Position numbers and translations under genes: made by a program
Part shown: piece after piece, positions 11,521 to 23,592 of the stretch
Layout of the letters: every line of letters begins with the position of its first letter
Position numbering within the stretch: position 1 is the first letter of the stretch
Source of the DNA: Gnetum montanum
Lineage: Eukaryota > Streptophyta > Gnetopsida > Gnetales > Gnetaceae
DNA: 64,000 bases
Direction of reading: 5' to 3'
Assembly (NCBI GenBank): GCA_015680685.1
Contig: MNCI01020094.1
Span: forward strand, 354,626 to 418,625
Notes under the pieces: generated by a model
What the model was told of the DNA's origin: nothing
Databases searched by the model: none
The model's input: the letters and a program-made list of their open reading frames with translations, nothing else

Positions 11521-13484
11521 CTAACCATATGGGGCCCTCAATTCTTTTAAGTTTTTTTTTTTACACATTTTTGTTTTACATGTTTTTTTCTTATACATTT
11601 TTGTTTTACAAATTTCTTTAACTTTTCTAAGTTTTTGTATTACAACTTTCTTTAACTTTTCTAGTTTTTGTTTTACAACATCGTTATACTTTTTCCATTT
11701 TTTGTGTGTGTGCGTGTGATCCACCTTGTAAGTTTGTCCCATAATAAGTCTTCAAAATGATGGTATGAACTATTTTAATATTGATTGCTAATGTTTGGTT
11801 TTTACCTTTAAGTCACAATGTTGATACTAAGGTATGTTTCTTTTGATATGGCTGGCAATGAGACCACTTCATCCATCCATCCACCAATTTCTATGGTTTC
11901 TCTCAACTTGGGAATGTACAGTCCTCTTCTAATAAGAACTTGAATGAATCAGTGACTAGGAATTTCTCAAACTAAGGAAGAACTCAAGGATTGAAAAGGG
12001 TGTGACTTCAAGGGAACTTGATGCTTTTGTGTTGGTCATTCCCTTGGGTGCTTGAATGTTTCTTCTTGAGTTTTCTTGCCATTCCGATGTTACCCAATTA
12101 TCGAAAGCTAAGACAATAAAGATAATCAAGTCTTTGCATGGTGTGGCTCTCACACATAAAAATACAAAACACAAAACACAAAAAAAAAGGAAAAAAAAAA
12201 CAAAGTGAGAATTCAAAGCACATCCCTTAGATGAATAAACTTGGGCTACAAGCACTGGTTATGGAACCCAAAGTGTTCCATCTAACTAAGGCCCTTCTCA
12301 CTTCTCATTCTCTCCTTTGTTTCATTGGAATGGTGGTGGGTCTTGGAGAGTGCATTCTTGTTGTCCAAGTGGATGGTTTAATCGAATGCATTGATGCGAA
12401 GTCACTGGATGTGGTTGGTTTGAGGTCGGAGTTGGAATGAGACTTGCCAAGTCACATTAATCATAAAACACACAAGGGGTTGTATACCATCTTGTTCTTG
12501 GGATTCCATTCCATTCTCTTCTCTCCATCCTTCTCTCCATTGTTCACCTCATTGCCGATTGTATCATTAGTGTATATATTTTGGTTGATGCATTGTTTTC
12601 TTTTTGGTAAATTCTTGTGGTTAAGACTTTAACTCTTGTTCCAAAGGACATTCCCAGAGCCTATGGACTCTTTGAATGTGGGTTTTTCAGGGCATTAAGG
12701 GCATGAGCCTACTTTGGGGAGGATCCACTGACATTCCTATTTGAAGCATTAGTTAAATTCTTTTCCCTAACATTTTTGCAATCTAATTTCTTTTGTTCAT
12801 TTCCATCTTGACATCCATTTCATCGATGCCATAGTTGTCCCTTTTTATCTATCTTTCTTATTCCTTTTCTTTCTCCATTCTAACGCTACCGGAGGTTCGC
12901 AATTAGTCATGGGGGTACAGGGCCTGATTTTTTCAATTTTCTCCTAGCCTCGAAAATTTTTGATTTTCTTCCTAACCACTACACCTTCGGTAGTCATCAT
13001 TAATATATTCCCAGTCCATATCAGCCATACCACAACCTAGCCAATGGACTTACACCAAAGCAAGGTATCAATTCCATGATGATTCATTTACCCTTGCTAA
13101 TTAAGATTGTGTTGTGTATGCAGATGGCGACCATGCAATAATGGATTGGATCTGGAGAAAACACTTGGAATGAACCAGAGTTGAAACAACTATGCAAGGA
13201 GCAAGATCGATGACGCACTTATGGATGGACAACGAAGGTGCAATCTTGGCATTGGCAGTAGCAACACTTCTTTCTCTCTCTCTTTCTCAAGCTGCCAACT
13301 AAGGCCTGATGTCATTGTAATAAGGTGTTCACACTTGTTGTCATGAATACCAATTTTGTCAAGTCTTGTAATGATGATCCATTCACATGTCATCCCATTA
13401 GTTCCATTCCCCTTAATAATTCCATACCTTCCCGATATTATTGTAAGGAACTCGAGGACGAGTTTTCATTCAGTCATGGCGGTA
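11520..13484 (+). other. 3' noncoding zone and PPT of element B
   Basis: Contains the same ordered blocks as the minus-strand zones of C (35022-36960) and D (47624-49600). They are a T-rich imperfect repeat of ttttgttttaca type (11550-11700), the 'gctaatgtttggtttttacc' block (11788-11807), the ttggggaggatcc block (about 12712-12726), an internal copy of tagtcatggggg (12903-12915), and the terminal PPT-like cagtcatggcggta next to the 3' LTR. Short open frames inside have no family signature. I regard the zone as noncoding. Confidence 0.6.
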
Positions 13485-13919
13485 TGATGAGATGCAATAT
13501 TGCATGCACCACGATATCGCGGCCATCGTGATATCGCGTCGTCCCCTGTGATATCGCATATGCGAAATCGCAGTCCACCACCAAATCTATAAATAAGAGG
13601 CGGCACTCCCATCATTTCTCATCCTAGGCTTAAAGTAGGCAAACTCTAGTAGTTTGATCACTCCAGAGATAGAATATTTTCCATGTGCCCGAAATAGGAG
13701 TCCCCAAGTGAATGGATCTTTATTCGAGCAGTTTGTACCTAAACACAAGTTGTGTATGGAAATAAAGACAAGCTTTGTGGATAAACCTTGTAGTGCATGG
13801 AATAGGTTTATTACATGTTATTTATTACCTACATTAGCGCGGCATGAGTACGACTTGATTACGAGCATTGACGAATGTGTACAGCTAATTAAGGAATCGG
13901 TTGCTCATTGTGAATTGGG
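13485..13919 (+). repeat. Truncated 3' LTR of element B
   Basis: Starts TGATGAGATG after the PPT, carries the GATATC array and TATA box (TATAAATA, 13588-13595), and matches the 5' LTR until about 13915. There it switches to element A gag in the other orientation. The junction has short homology (LTR attaGGCTagt versus gag ctaGGCTttc), as expected for an end-joining deletion. Confidence 0.78.
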
Positions 13920-16330
13920 CTTTTGGTTCTGAAGAAATGTCTTCTCTTTTTGTAGTTATTAGAACCAGCAATGAGTTGAATGGTTACAGCTCTCGTAGCG
14001 TTACGTTGATGCGATTGAGTGGGGAGTTCCCCTTGCATTGTTGGAGCAGGTGGTATGGGAACTATCGACGGAAGAGAGGCAGATGGATTAGGAGGATGGT
14101 ATGGGTGTGGAGCGTCTCCTGGAGGAGAAGGAGTCCTTCTAAAGTACTCCCAAACTTGGTAGTGATGTTGGGGAGTTGTGTGACCCATGGAGTCACTTGG
14201 AGAAATTGGCTACTACACGTAGTATCCATAAGGATCGGGTTGCCAATAAGGATATTGATGTTTAGGTGGTGGCATCCCCCATGACTGTGGGTATTGCCAC
14301 TGCTAATGTTGTCCAATGGGTTTTGGTGGAGTTCCACTTGGATAGTACATCAACGGTTGGTGGAATTATCTTGAGTTACCTTGGGGATAAGGTAACCTTC
14401 AAGGTGTCTACTGTCTGTTAAGTCTCAAGTTAAGTGCATACACCCTAGACTCTTGTAGATGTGAGATGATTGGACAACATCCCTTAGGATGGTCATATTA
14501 GCAGATCTCACATCCACCATCATTTTCTGTGTCCAAATCCACAACCCCATCGGAGATATTCATTTTTCCCTTACCCTTGTCACGTGCAGGGCCTAAATCT
14601 CTTTGCTTTGTCTTGTTCTTATTACTACTTCGTTCCTCCTTAGACTACTCTACGATTTTCAGGACAAGTTCAAATTTACTATCCAAGGAGTCTTGTATTT
14701 GATCTACCTTAGCCGCTACTTCCATTGTTAGCTTTTGAAGCAGCAAGGTTTTCCTATTCACCAACTCTTCAAGTGGTGACTCATCCTCTTCATCATAAAA
14801 TCTCACTCCCTTCTTTCGAAGGGAGGGATCACAGTTATATTCTTTCGTGCTTTCTCTTTTTCGTAGCTCCCCTTCTTCTTTAGCTACTTGTTCCAACAAT
14901 CGATGAATTTCATGGGATCTAAGTTCTGATAGTCTCCCTTCAGCATATGTCCCAAGGGTTCTCCTAGTTTCATACCTTAGCCCATCCGTGAGATGGTGAA
15001 GTTCATCCCGTTGTGCGTAACCATGGCCCAGGAAACAATGTAGCAATGCATAGTAGCATCCCATGGAAGCATCCAAGGGTTCATGATTACCTTGCTTCCA
15101 TCCTTGGATTTGCTTACACAAATTAGACACTCTAGAGTACATTTGATATTTATCGTTGAAGAGTTCTAACATCATACTCCACCTCCTGATGGTTTCCAAT
15201 TCTAAGGACCAGTACCAACTCTCTGCTTCCTTAATGAGTGTCCTAGGAAACAACTTCAATTTTTGCCACTTATTCTCTATGTTATGCAAGGCGCAGGCAT
15301 CATGGAATGCCTATAAATGATTTTTCGGATCAGCATTATATCCCCCCTCAAATCGTGGGATATTGTTCATGTCTAAGTGCTTGATCAGGCTATCTCTTTG
15401 ATGCCTTGTTGGTATTCTCACTGCCTCTGTTATATCTACAATACTCTGGGTTGCAAGTAGGGGCTCATCATGGTCATCTCTTTCATGACGTCTATGGTGT
15501 CTACGTTGTTCCCTACTTTCCCTTGGTTCATGCCCTTGTCCTTGCTCTCGACTCTCTCATCGAGGTCTCTCATTTTTTCTACCTCTATCCTCACCATTAT
15601 GCTCTTTATGACTACGCCTAGAGGTGGAAGGAGAGGGTGAATGATGTGAAGAAGGGGAAGAAGAAGGAGAACCATCACCATGATGATGTTTCTCACCTTT
15701 TCTTTGATGATTTTAGCCCTAATCGTGATGACAATCTGAGTGCCCATCCTTTTCATGTGTTTTCGTTCCCTCAATGAATAGTTGGCGTTCACAAGGATTA
15801 GAACCAGGGTTGTGTATCGTGGATCATAGGTTCTTATACCCCACCTCCTCACTATTGTTAGGAGGGGGAACATCATTTGATAGAGAACCCGTTATAAGTG
15901 GTTCACCATCTCCGATTTCACTTAGGACGTGCGAGACCCCTTTTCCCTTCAACAGTGTATGGTGGCTCTCCTGCCTCGAGTTCCTTATACAGTGTTCTTC
16001 TGTGGGATGATAATCCCTTATGTCAAAATCACCTATAACGTATTCAGCATAGAGCTTTGTCATGCCTATCTGTGCCAGAGCACGGAGGAGCATGTTGGGG
16101 ACTACACGATCTTAAGGTAACACTATGTTACCTTGCAAGTCTCTCCAGTGCATCTATTCATCCTGATGGAGGATAAAAGTAAAATCCGGTATATACTCAT
16201 CGAGATGGGTATATACCACTCAATATTGTTGAGGAACTCATTGATTTTGGTTATGTGTTTTAGATTGCCGACTATTTCTTGTATTATCCCTAGGTGGTGA
16301 ATTGCTCTTATGAGAAGAAGAAGAAGACAT
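13920..16330 (-). pseudogene. Gag of element A (minus strand, broken)
   Basis: The ATG at 16330 gives the same N-terminus as in C (Met-Ser-Ser-Ser type, Ser/Lys/Pro rich). The best open piece, 15289-14645 (214 codons), holds the gag core 'KLKLFPRTLIKEAESWYWSLE', 'LELFNDKYQMYSRVSNL' and 'LGTYAEGRLSELRSHEIHRLLEQ'. The knuckle keeps both N-terminal Cys (CEIC) but is followed by a stop before YDHPK. The protein breaks off in the 'KKRRHFFRTK' segment at the junction with element B. Stops and frameshifts occur throughout. Confidence 0.72.
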
Positions 16331-16453
16331 GGTTTCTTATCGGTGTGCTAATTAACCATTATATAATTTTTCGTTTAATTAACCCTAAGGTTCGTTGAAG
16401 CTCCCAACAATGTGAGTGATCTCCTATGTTCTCCTTAGCGCACAAACACTTAG

Positions 16454-16471
16454 TCCCCGGCAACGATGCCA
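16454..16471 (-). promoter_or_regulatory. Primer-binding site of element A (tRNA-Asp type)
   Basis: On the minus strand TGGCATCGTTGCCGGGGA follows the LTR end directly (one T between). It is near-complementary to the 3' end of plant tRNA-Asp, the primer known for Athila-type gypsy elements. One or two bases differ, consistent with decay. Confidence 0.75.
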
Positions 16472-16472
16472 A

Positions 16473-17245
16473 TGATGAGTGGTGAGATACCCCTACACTC
16501 AACCATACAAATATGAGCGTAGCACGTGCGATCCGGTTGAACTCCATAGACTAAGTGCCTACACGCCTCATGGAACACTTAAAGTTAATTATTTGTTGTC
16601 CTCCCAGACTTACTTGTAGTTGTCACGGTTGTATGGTTAAGTCTGAGGTATATGATTTTTATGTCTTTTCTATTTTATCTCCTATGCTGATAAGGTAAAG
16701 GGTTGAAGAGACTAATTACTAACTAATAACTAACTAATTTTGAATTAACCTAGCGTTAGCATCCGTTCCCACTTACCGTTCACACCCTAAACCAGTGCAA
16801 CCTTGGTTACCAAACGCTAATCATTGCTGGGATCACCAAGCGTAATGCATGTGCTCGAAGCGGTCGTATTGAGGCACTTAACTAGGAGAGAAGGGTTGAG
16901 AGAGATTTAATAACTAATAAAGTGATTAAATGATAAACAGTAAATAACAATAAATAAAGTCCTATTTAGCCTATTCCATGCACTGCAAGGTTTATCCAAG
17001 AAGTTCGTCTTTATTTCTAGTACACAAACATGTGTTCAAGTACAATATTTGCTCGAATAAAGATCCGTTCACTTTGGAGCTCCTACTGTGGGCACATGAA
17101 AAATATTCTATCTCTGGAGGGATCAAACTACCATAGTTTCACTACGGTCTAAGCCTAGGATGAGAAACAGGGGAGAGTCGCCTCTTATTTATAGATTTGG
17201 CGAGGGACCGCGATATCGTGATGGACGCAATATCACGTCCCATCA
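16473..17245 (-). repeat. 5' LTR of element A
   Basis: 773 bp, TGATGAGTGG...CCCATCA on the plus strand, matching 6400-7199. TATA box on the minus strand at 17181-17194. Only a shortened GATATC array remains between the TATA and the border. Confidence 0.82.
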
Positions 17246-17250
17246 ATACA
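17246..17250. repeat. Target-site duplication of element A, right copy (ATACA)
   Basis: Identical to 6395-6399; follows the LTR end CATCA. Confidence 0.85.
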
Positions 17251-17600
17251 TTTATCACCTTGTCTCATATACTTTAACCTTTAATTTTCTTCTTGTCTAT
17301 GATGATTCTTCTCAAATTTTTGTTTGAGCATAAATTGCATAAGAAACCAATCTTTAATAGGAGTATCATTGCTTACCACATAAGAATGGTTTTCTTTCTC
17401 TAATCACACTTGTGTCATCATATCTTCAATCTTAGTTTTAGAATATGACACATTTTGATGATCTTCAACCTCTGCAAGCTTAAAGTACTTTGTTCATTGT
17501 TTTTAACCAAGAGAAAAAAGATTTAATACCTTCCATTCCATTTAAAGTTTTTGACTTTAACATGAGCCAATCTAGAAGCATGTCTAAAAGCTTTAGCAAT
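17251..17600 (-). pseudogene. Gag relic, N-terminal half, split by element A
   Basis: Minus-strand continuation of the relic at 5840-6399. Readable pieces include 'DWFLMQFMLKQKFEKNHH' and 'RQGDKCIKEYY', which look like the Retrotrans_gag core of a gypsy family other than A-D. It holds stops (for example after TQV and EEN). Confidence 0.55.
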
Positions 17601-20600
17601 AGTAAGCTCAATTCATTCACATGGAGTTCTTTGAGACTTTGAAAAAAGTTTTTTTCTCCTCTTCAATGGAAGTTAAAAACCTTAAGATCTATTCTCGACA
17701 CTTAGAACATGAAGAGACTCATCATCTTACTACTCATAGTCTTCAAAGTTTTCATTCTCAAAAGAAAATTTCATATTCAAACAGAGGCAAAGATGAATGT
17801 TTTGAAGAATCTCTTAAGTTATTCTTTTATCTACATTCCTTTGGTGAAGAAACATATCCTTTGTTTTCTTCCAACTTTTCAAGTTTTTCTATAATGTACT
17901 TGAAAGCTCTTATGTATCTCATATCTTTGATTAAAGCCTAGAATATTTTCTTTCTTCATGCCAAGATGAAAATGAAATAAAAGGGAAAATTCATAAAGAT
18001 CTACTAGTAAGATGAAAGATCAAGAATATTCAAAGGTGAAAAAATAGCAATTACTCAAATATTAGTTGAAATGAGCACTAGAGATTCAAACCCTAGCTAT
18101 TATAAACAAATAGGTATCCAAATCTATAGCTACTTTCCAAGTATTTAAAGAAATCACAAAACTATTAATCAGAGTTTTCCAAATCTTGACTATGGAAATA
18201 ACAACAATTGAGAATTCAAACTAAAAATTAATTTGAAGGGTGATTCCTTGTATTTGAGATGAGGATTATCCACTTGAATTGAATTATCTTTAATCCTTTA
18301 CTCTATTACCGATATGATGAGGCATTCCTTTGAAATCCACATCCTAAGCCCTAACAAGTTACAAAGATCTTAAACAATGCCAAGTTGAATAACAAAAGAA
18401 AATGCAAACTTTATTCTTATCCAAAAAATGGAATACAATGCACAAAGCAAGCAAATATACTTCCAAGAATAGATAATTAATCAATCAAATCCTCACATCT
18501 TCTCACAATATAAGCTTGACCACCAATGAGTCATTAATCACTCACAATATTCAAAAATACCTTTCACTTTCTCAAGCTAGTTCTTAATCATAACTAGCAT
18601 TTACTTGGCATTAGGCTAGCATTATACTAGCACTAGGCATCTTCTCGAAAGTTACTTTGGTCTTTTATACCCTTTTAATGTTCCTTGATCTTCCCTAATC
18701 ACTAGACTTCCTTGAAAATTGCACCTTTTATCAAAAAAAAATTAATGAGATTGAGGATGAATGCAACTCATAAATACCTCACAAAAGTCATCTTGTAACT
18801 AGATTGCAACTCATCTCTCGTTGCAATAGTAAAAGCCAAATACTTTGGCTACTATTTCTTTGCTAACTGCAATCTTATTGTAACTAGCAACACCAAGACT
18901 ATGATCCACTAGGACTTGTAGGTCCTCGTGACTCTTCCAAATACATGAAAATTATAAAAGAACCATAAACATCTTATTTCAACAAACCATGATCACAGCT
19001 ACTCACACTTGGCATATTATAGTTGTAGTAAGCCTGCAATTACCTATATAAACTAAAAAACTATGCAAATAACTCTAAACAAATAACCAAACACAAACAT
19101 GACTCCTACTACTCCTAGGATAGATTAAGGATGAGAATTACCTTAAAGAGTGGTTATCACAAGGCTAGGATGATGTTGATAACTAGATATTTATGCTTGA
19201 TGGATATTTGTATACCTACTACTATTTCGATTTTCATATTATTAGTAGATGGGCTCATGATACATATTATGTTTTGTTTTTATGGATTATCAATATATTG
19301 TATGCTTTTATATACATGGATTATTCTATTTATGAGATTAGATTCTTTGTATGTTTATGTCCACATATATTGATACTTGATTTATATTTCAATATTTGCA
19401 TTTAATCATGATTTTATTTAATCAAAGTGTATAGTCATTTCATAGGCCTTTGCCTTGTTCATACATTCTTATCTTATTCCTTCTCATTCAATTGTAGCTG
19501 CCCTATCATAACCTATGTGGTTTAGAGTAGTTTGACCTATGTAATGCCTTCTAGCCTATGGTAGGATAAGAAGGTGTTCCAACCTTTTACTTGGGCTACT
19601 TGCTTGATGAACCCCTAAATTTGATGAGTTCCATGATCCCTGAGTCTACTTTTAGCATATACATCTAATGTTTCTATGGTTTTATATCTCACTTATCAAT
19701 GATATATCTCATTTGCTCATTTTTGTAAGAAAACATGTCCCAAACATTTATGTAGTTTTGTATGACTTAGTTAATATATATTTGTGAAGATTGAAAAACA
19801 TAGAGTAAGTCTAATATTTCTTATTAAATGTTTCCAACCTATGATTCTACCTCCTAATGAATTGTGGATCCAATGATTTTTACTAAGTCTCAACATCTTT
19901 AGTCAATGTTCTATAAAATAAATTTAATTTCTAACATTTTATCTCAATTATTTGTATGATACATGTATCATGGAACGCTAAAAAGTGATTTTGAAAAATA
20001 GCATTATAATCACCCTTAAAACAAAGCATGTTGTTCATGTTCAATCTCTTAATTCTACTTTTCATGTAGTACTCATGTGAAATATAAATTGTTCCTTAGA
20101 TCTATACCATGCTTCTTACAATAAGAAGAGGTACATCATTACTATCATGGAGTTTCTCCTTTCTAGAATCATGTGTTGGTCTATGAGAACTTTGCTACTC
20201 TTTGAGATTCTCTCTAGTTCTCTTATGGAATGTTAAACTTTCTTAATTATGAGACTACAATCACTCTTGTGAGTATGTGTACTATGTTTTATGTACTGAC
20301 TATAATCATCATTTGTATCACTACCTAAATAGTCTTTCTGAGACATGTTTTCTTGATAAGTATTTTTCATTCATGTGTCTTCTAATTCTTTCCATATTGG
20401 ATCATAACTTCTCTAGTTTAATGTTGTAGGTTGGACCTCTTATATTTTTGCTTATGCTTGAGGTTGCCTACATGTCATGACCCTATTTTATTCATTATTA
20501 GAAACTCTTAAAGAAAGCCTAGACAATGATCTCCTATTGACCTCTTATACTTCAACTACATCTTTAGCATTAACTAGATATTCACCAAATACATTTTTAT

Positions 20601-21004
20601 ATTTTTAGTAGCCTTTTCCACCTCATGTATAAGTGGTATGTGTTTATCTTTGTTCTACATCCATCAATGCTCAACTTCTAGATCAATGACCTTCTATCTA
20701 TCATCAAATTCATACACACAAGTAATGTTTTGAATTAACATGTATTCCTCCATACTTAGATACAACCCTTTATGATAGAGTGCTCATCTAAGCAACTTAG
20801 ATGTAGGAACTTATGTTACATTGTCATCCTAGTATCTCCATCATCCATGCATGTCTTAATGAAAAATGAAAGTATACTAAGTTAAGAAAGGATCTAGATG
20901 TCCATATGTTACTCTAATTTGTTGGAAAAAATAACCAAGGTTTAATGAGAAATCAATCATTAATGGGATATTCTTGACATTTGCATCACCTAGTCATATT
21001 CATA

Positions 21005-21078
21005 GGTCCTACTACATTCCATTCTAGAGGTTTATTCTTCATGGTCCTACTACATTCCATTCTAGAGGTCCTACTACA
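21005..21078. repeat. Short tandem repeat (about 26-bp unit)
   Basis: The unit ggtcctactacattccattc plus tagagg occurs at 21005-21030 and 21043-21068, and a partial third copy starts at 21067. Confidence 0.7.
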
Positions 21079-21159
21079 AATCAAATGACTTAATCTTATT
21101 TATTCCATGAATTCAATAACTATACATTCAATTACTAGCTAATGAGAGGCATCTTAAGT

Positions 21160-21235
21160 GGCTAGCTCACTATCTAACAAGGAATTATAAGCAAGACATT
21201 GCTAGTTCAAATCACACTTTAGGCATAATTATATT
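21160..21235 (+). repeat. Possible tRNA-like SINE head
   Basis: AGTGGCTAGCTCACTATCTAAC resembles a tRNA A box and GCTAGTTCAAATCACAC a B box, about 40 bases apart. Only one copy with this exact sequence was noticed, so the call is weak. Confidence 0.3.
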
Positions 21236-21542
21236 CTTCTATCATTCTTCTAATATATCATGTTAGCTATATGTATTAAGGTGTACTTATGATCAAATTG
21301 TTTTAGATTCTAACAAAGTACACATTTTCTATAAAACTTATTCACATTCATTCTAAACATCATTCATTATAACACTTTCCTTGATAGTAGTGTCAAAATT
21401 ATGAGTGGTTTACAAAATCTATAGGCTTTACATGAAGACTTGATCATATTTCATGGAAAGTTGTATCTAAACAACATTAACCAAGAGTCCATCTTCTTAA
21501 TGTTAACTTGTAGATTAAAGTTACATTAAGACACCTAGCCTC

Positions 21543-21590
21543 TTATTATTATTATTATTATTATTATTATATTATTATTATTATTATTTA
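21543..21590. repeat. TTA/ATT microsatellite
   Basis: About 15 trinucleotide units with one phase slip near 21570. Confidence 0.9.
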
Positions 21591-22223
21591 TTTTATGAGG
21601 CCGAAGGTGGTGGTGTTTATTATGGTAAAAACCAACCAAAATGTATTAATAAATCGCAATAATATATCTACATTAGTAAAACCATTATTCATAACCAACA
21701 TAATTGAACACAAAGTGCATTACATCATAGCTTCAAAATACCAATAACATCACTAAGAGAAAAAGGGAAGGTTCAATGGTTTTGAGGTTTCAATACTAAT
21801 TTTTACCTTAAAACCAATCTTGAAAAGTCTTCCCTCTAGGGTAGGAAAAAGATCAAGCCTTGCCATCTTCTAAAAGTGCTTTTTCGAGTTTTTACTTCCA
21901 ACAATAGGCTTCCTGTAAATCAAGCACATAAGGAAGAAAAAAGAGAATTGTAAGAGTAAATTAGTTAAAGAAATTGATGTAGAAAGCTATTCTAACCTAC
22001 ATTGCAATAACATCTAGAACTCATGAAATGAATTTATATTTCAAGAAAAACATACCTAAGTTTGCTATGTGGTTTAAAGCTTTACATCTATGAAATGATA
22101 TGGGGATATAGGGATTTCTAAAATCAATTTCCAATTGCAACAAAGTTGATTTCCATGTGGTTATAAAAATCAATCTTGTTAATTTTGACATGCTATTTTT
22201 CTAACATAATCTGAATAGTAATG

Positions 22224-22459
22224 TAATCTAAATGGTGAAGTCAGAAAACTCCAAACGACAGCCCAGCCGGAATAGAATGAGGATTTCCTTGTTTAAGAAA
22301 AAAATTCATATGGCACATGCATGAGTCATTCTACCTCTACATAATCTGAATGGTGAAGTTAGAAAACTCCAAACAACAGCCCAGCTGAAATAGAATGAGG
22401 ATTTCCTTGTTTAAGAAAACAAAATCATATGGCATATGCGTGACTCATTCTACCTCTAA
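22224..22459. repeat. 118-bp tandem duplication
   Basis: Two copies, 22224-22341 and 22342-22459, share agaaaactccaaac, the acagcccagc block and gaatgaggatttccttgttt, with about a dozen differences. No coding potential was seen. Confidence 0.85.
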
Positions 22460-22569
22460 GTACCTGTATATGCCTATCCACCTCAGCTACGATTTTGAGA
22501 AAACAAACTTCAACTCAAAGATAACTGTTTCATAATTCAGATAATTTTTTAATCCATTAATTAACATTC

Positions 22570-22648
22570 CTCACCAAAATCAAATTTGTAACCCGGTATC
22601 TCTATACAAAGACTCCTACCACTAAGCTATTTCCTCCTTGTTTCAAGC
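22570..22648 (-). repeat. tRNA-like SINE head (minus strand)
   Basis: On the minus strand AATAGCTTAGTGGTAGGAGTC fits a tRNA A box, and CCGGGTTACAAATTTGATTT fits a decayed B box about 30 bases on. Similar heads at 29420-34030 and 56800-57200 support a SINE origin. Confidence 0.45.
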
Positions 22649-23592
22649 ACAGTTGAATTTGTAACCAGTATCATACACGAAGATTGAGTTACCGTGTCAG
22701 GTACTAGTCCTGAAAACAGTCTCATTCTTTTTTGCAAAAACTCTCCATAAACCAAATCCATAAAATGTCAAATGGTTTAATATATTTCATTCAAATAGAA
22801 TAAATAACTTTTGACAGATAAACACCATGCAACACATGCAATAAAAGAAGTGCAAGCACCTAGAACGCTAACTATAGATTGTTGAACAAATTCCAAACTC
22901 ATTCAGTCCATTCACCTTCTAGTGTCTGTAATTAAACTATCCACTCAGGAAAAATGCACATATATATATACTGGCAATAGAACAGAGTAACATATATGGA
23001 TCACCTATAAACAGAGAACTATTAAAAGACAAACCCAAAGCATTTGGATTCTACTGAACTGAATTATAAGAATTGACTCTAAAAGCCCATAAATAAGCAT
23101 TAACATCAAAGGTCTAAAAATTCAAAAGCACGTCCATGATGCACACTACAGTTGCATTAGATAAAAAAAATGCAGCAGAATCTTTCTTGTGGCACCTCTA
23201 TATAGACTTTGCCATTAATTTCATAGAAAAAGATCAGAATAATCAATATCCAATCAAAAGTGTTATGGGTCATACAGCTCTGAAAAAATAACAACAGTAT
23301 TCAAATGATATCATTAAAAAATGATTATTTTTCATTTTGTCAACAAGCCTCCGACAGGTTTGACAAACGTTGCCCTTAGCAAAGGTATTCGTGTATCCAA
23401 ATTTCTAGGCAAATACTGCTACAAGTAATCCATATATATCTTCATGGTAATTTTGATTGCTAAAGAATGAAACAATGATCAAACTTGATAATACTGCTAC
23501 ACTGTTCTCTGGCATCTCCAGACTAACCAATACAACTAAAAGCTGATCGTGCAAACCCAGCCATAGCCGCTGCGTAGATTCATTACTACATT

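Larger units (their letters stand above)
7200..13920 (+). mobile_element. Ty3/gypsy element B, pol-deleted, inserted in element A
   Basis: Plus-strand element of the same family as A: 5' LTR from about 7200 into the assembly gap, gag from 8189, protease to 11185, then the 3' noncoding zone, a PPT-like motif (13471-13484) and a truncated 3' LTR (13485 to about 13919). Compared with D, everything from RT to the end of integrase is missing. The sequence jumps from the post-protease linker straight to the block seen at 36945 in C and 49600 in D. It is a non-autonomous deletion derivative. Confidence 0.78.
6400..17245 (-). mobile_element. Ty3/gypsy LTR retrotransposon A (rearranged, carries element B)
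   Basis: A minus-strand gypsy element bounded by same-orientation LTRs (6400-7199 and 16473-17245) and a 5-bp duplication ATACA. The order on the minus strand is 5' LTR, tRNA-Asp-type primer site (16454-16471), gag (16330 to about 13920), then an abrupt junction with plus-strand element B. The region from the end of gag to the 3' LTR (protease, RT, RNase H, integrase, 3' noncoding zone) is absent. Element B sits in that space in opposite orientation. I infer that B inserted a few bases inside A's 3' LTR end. A later deletion then removed A's pol and part of B's 3' LTR. Confidence 0.8.
17601..22220. other. Long AT-rich intergenic stretch
   Basis: No gene, LTR pair or recognisable domain was found. 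It holds a short direct repeat (21005-21078), a possible tRNA-like SINE head (21160-21235) and a TTA/ATT microsatellite (21543-21590). The open frame at 17621-17941 is Lys/Ser/Phe-rich and unlike any family I know. Confidence 0.5.

Noticed and set aside
12231-12632. Two short open frames in element B's 3' zone
   Set aside because: The corresponding positions in C and D are not open, so they are unlikely to be coding.
17621-17941. Small protein of 106 codons
   Set aside because: No family resemblance, biased composition typical of AT-rich DNA, and it lies beside a decayed gag on the other strand.
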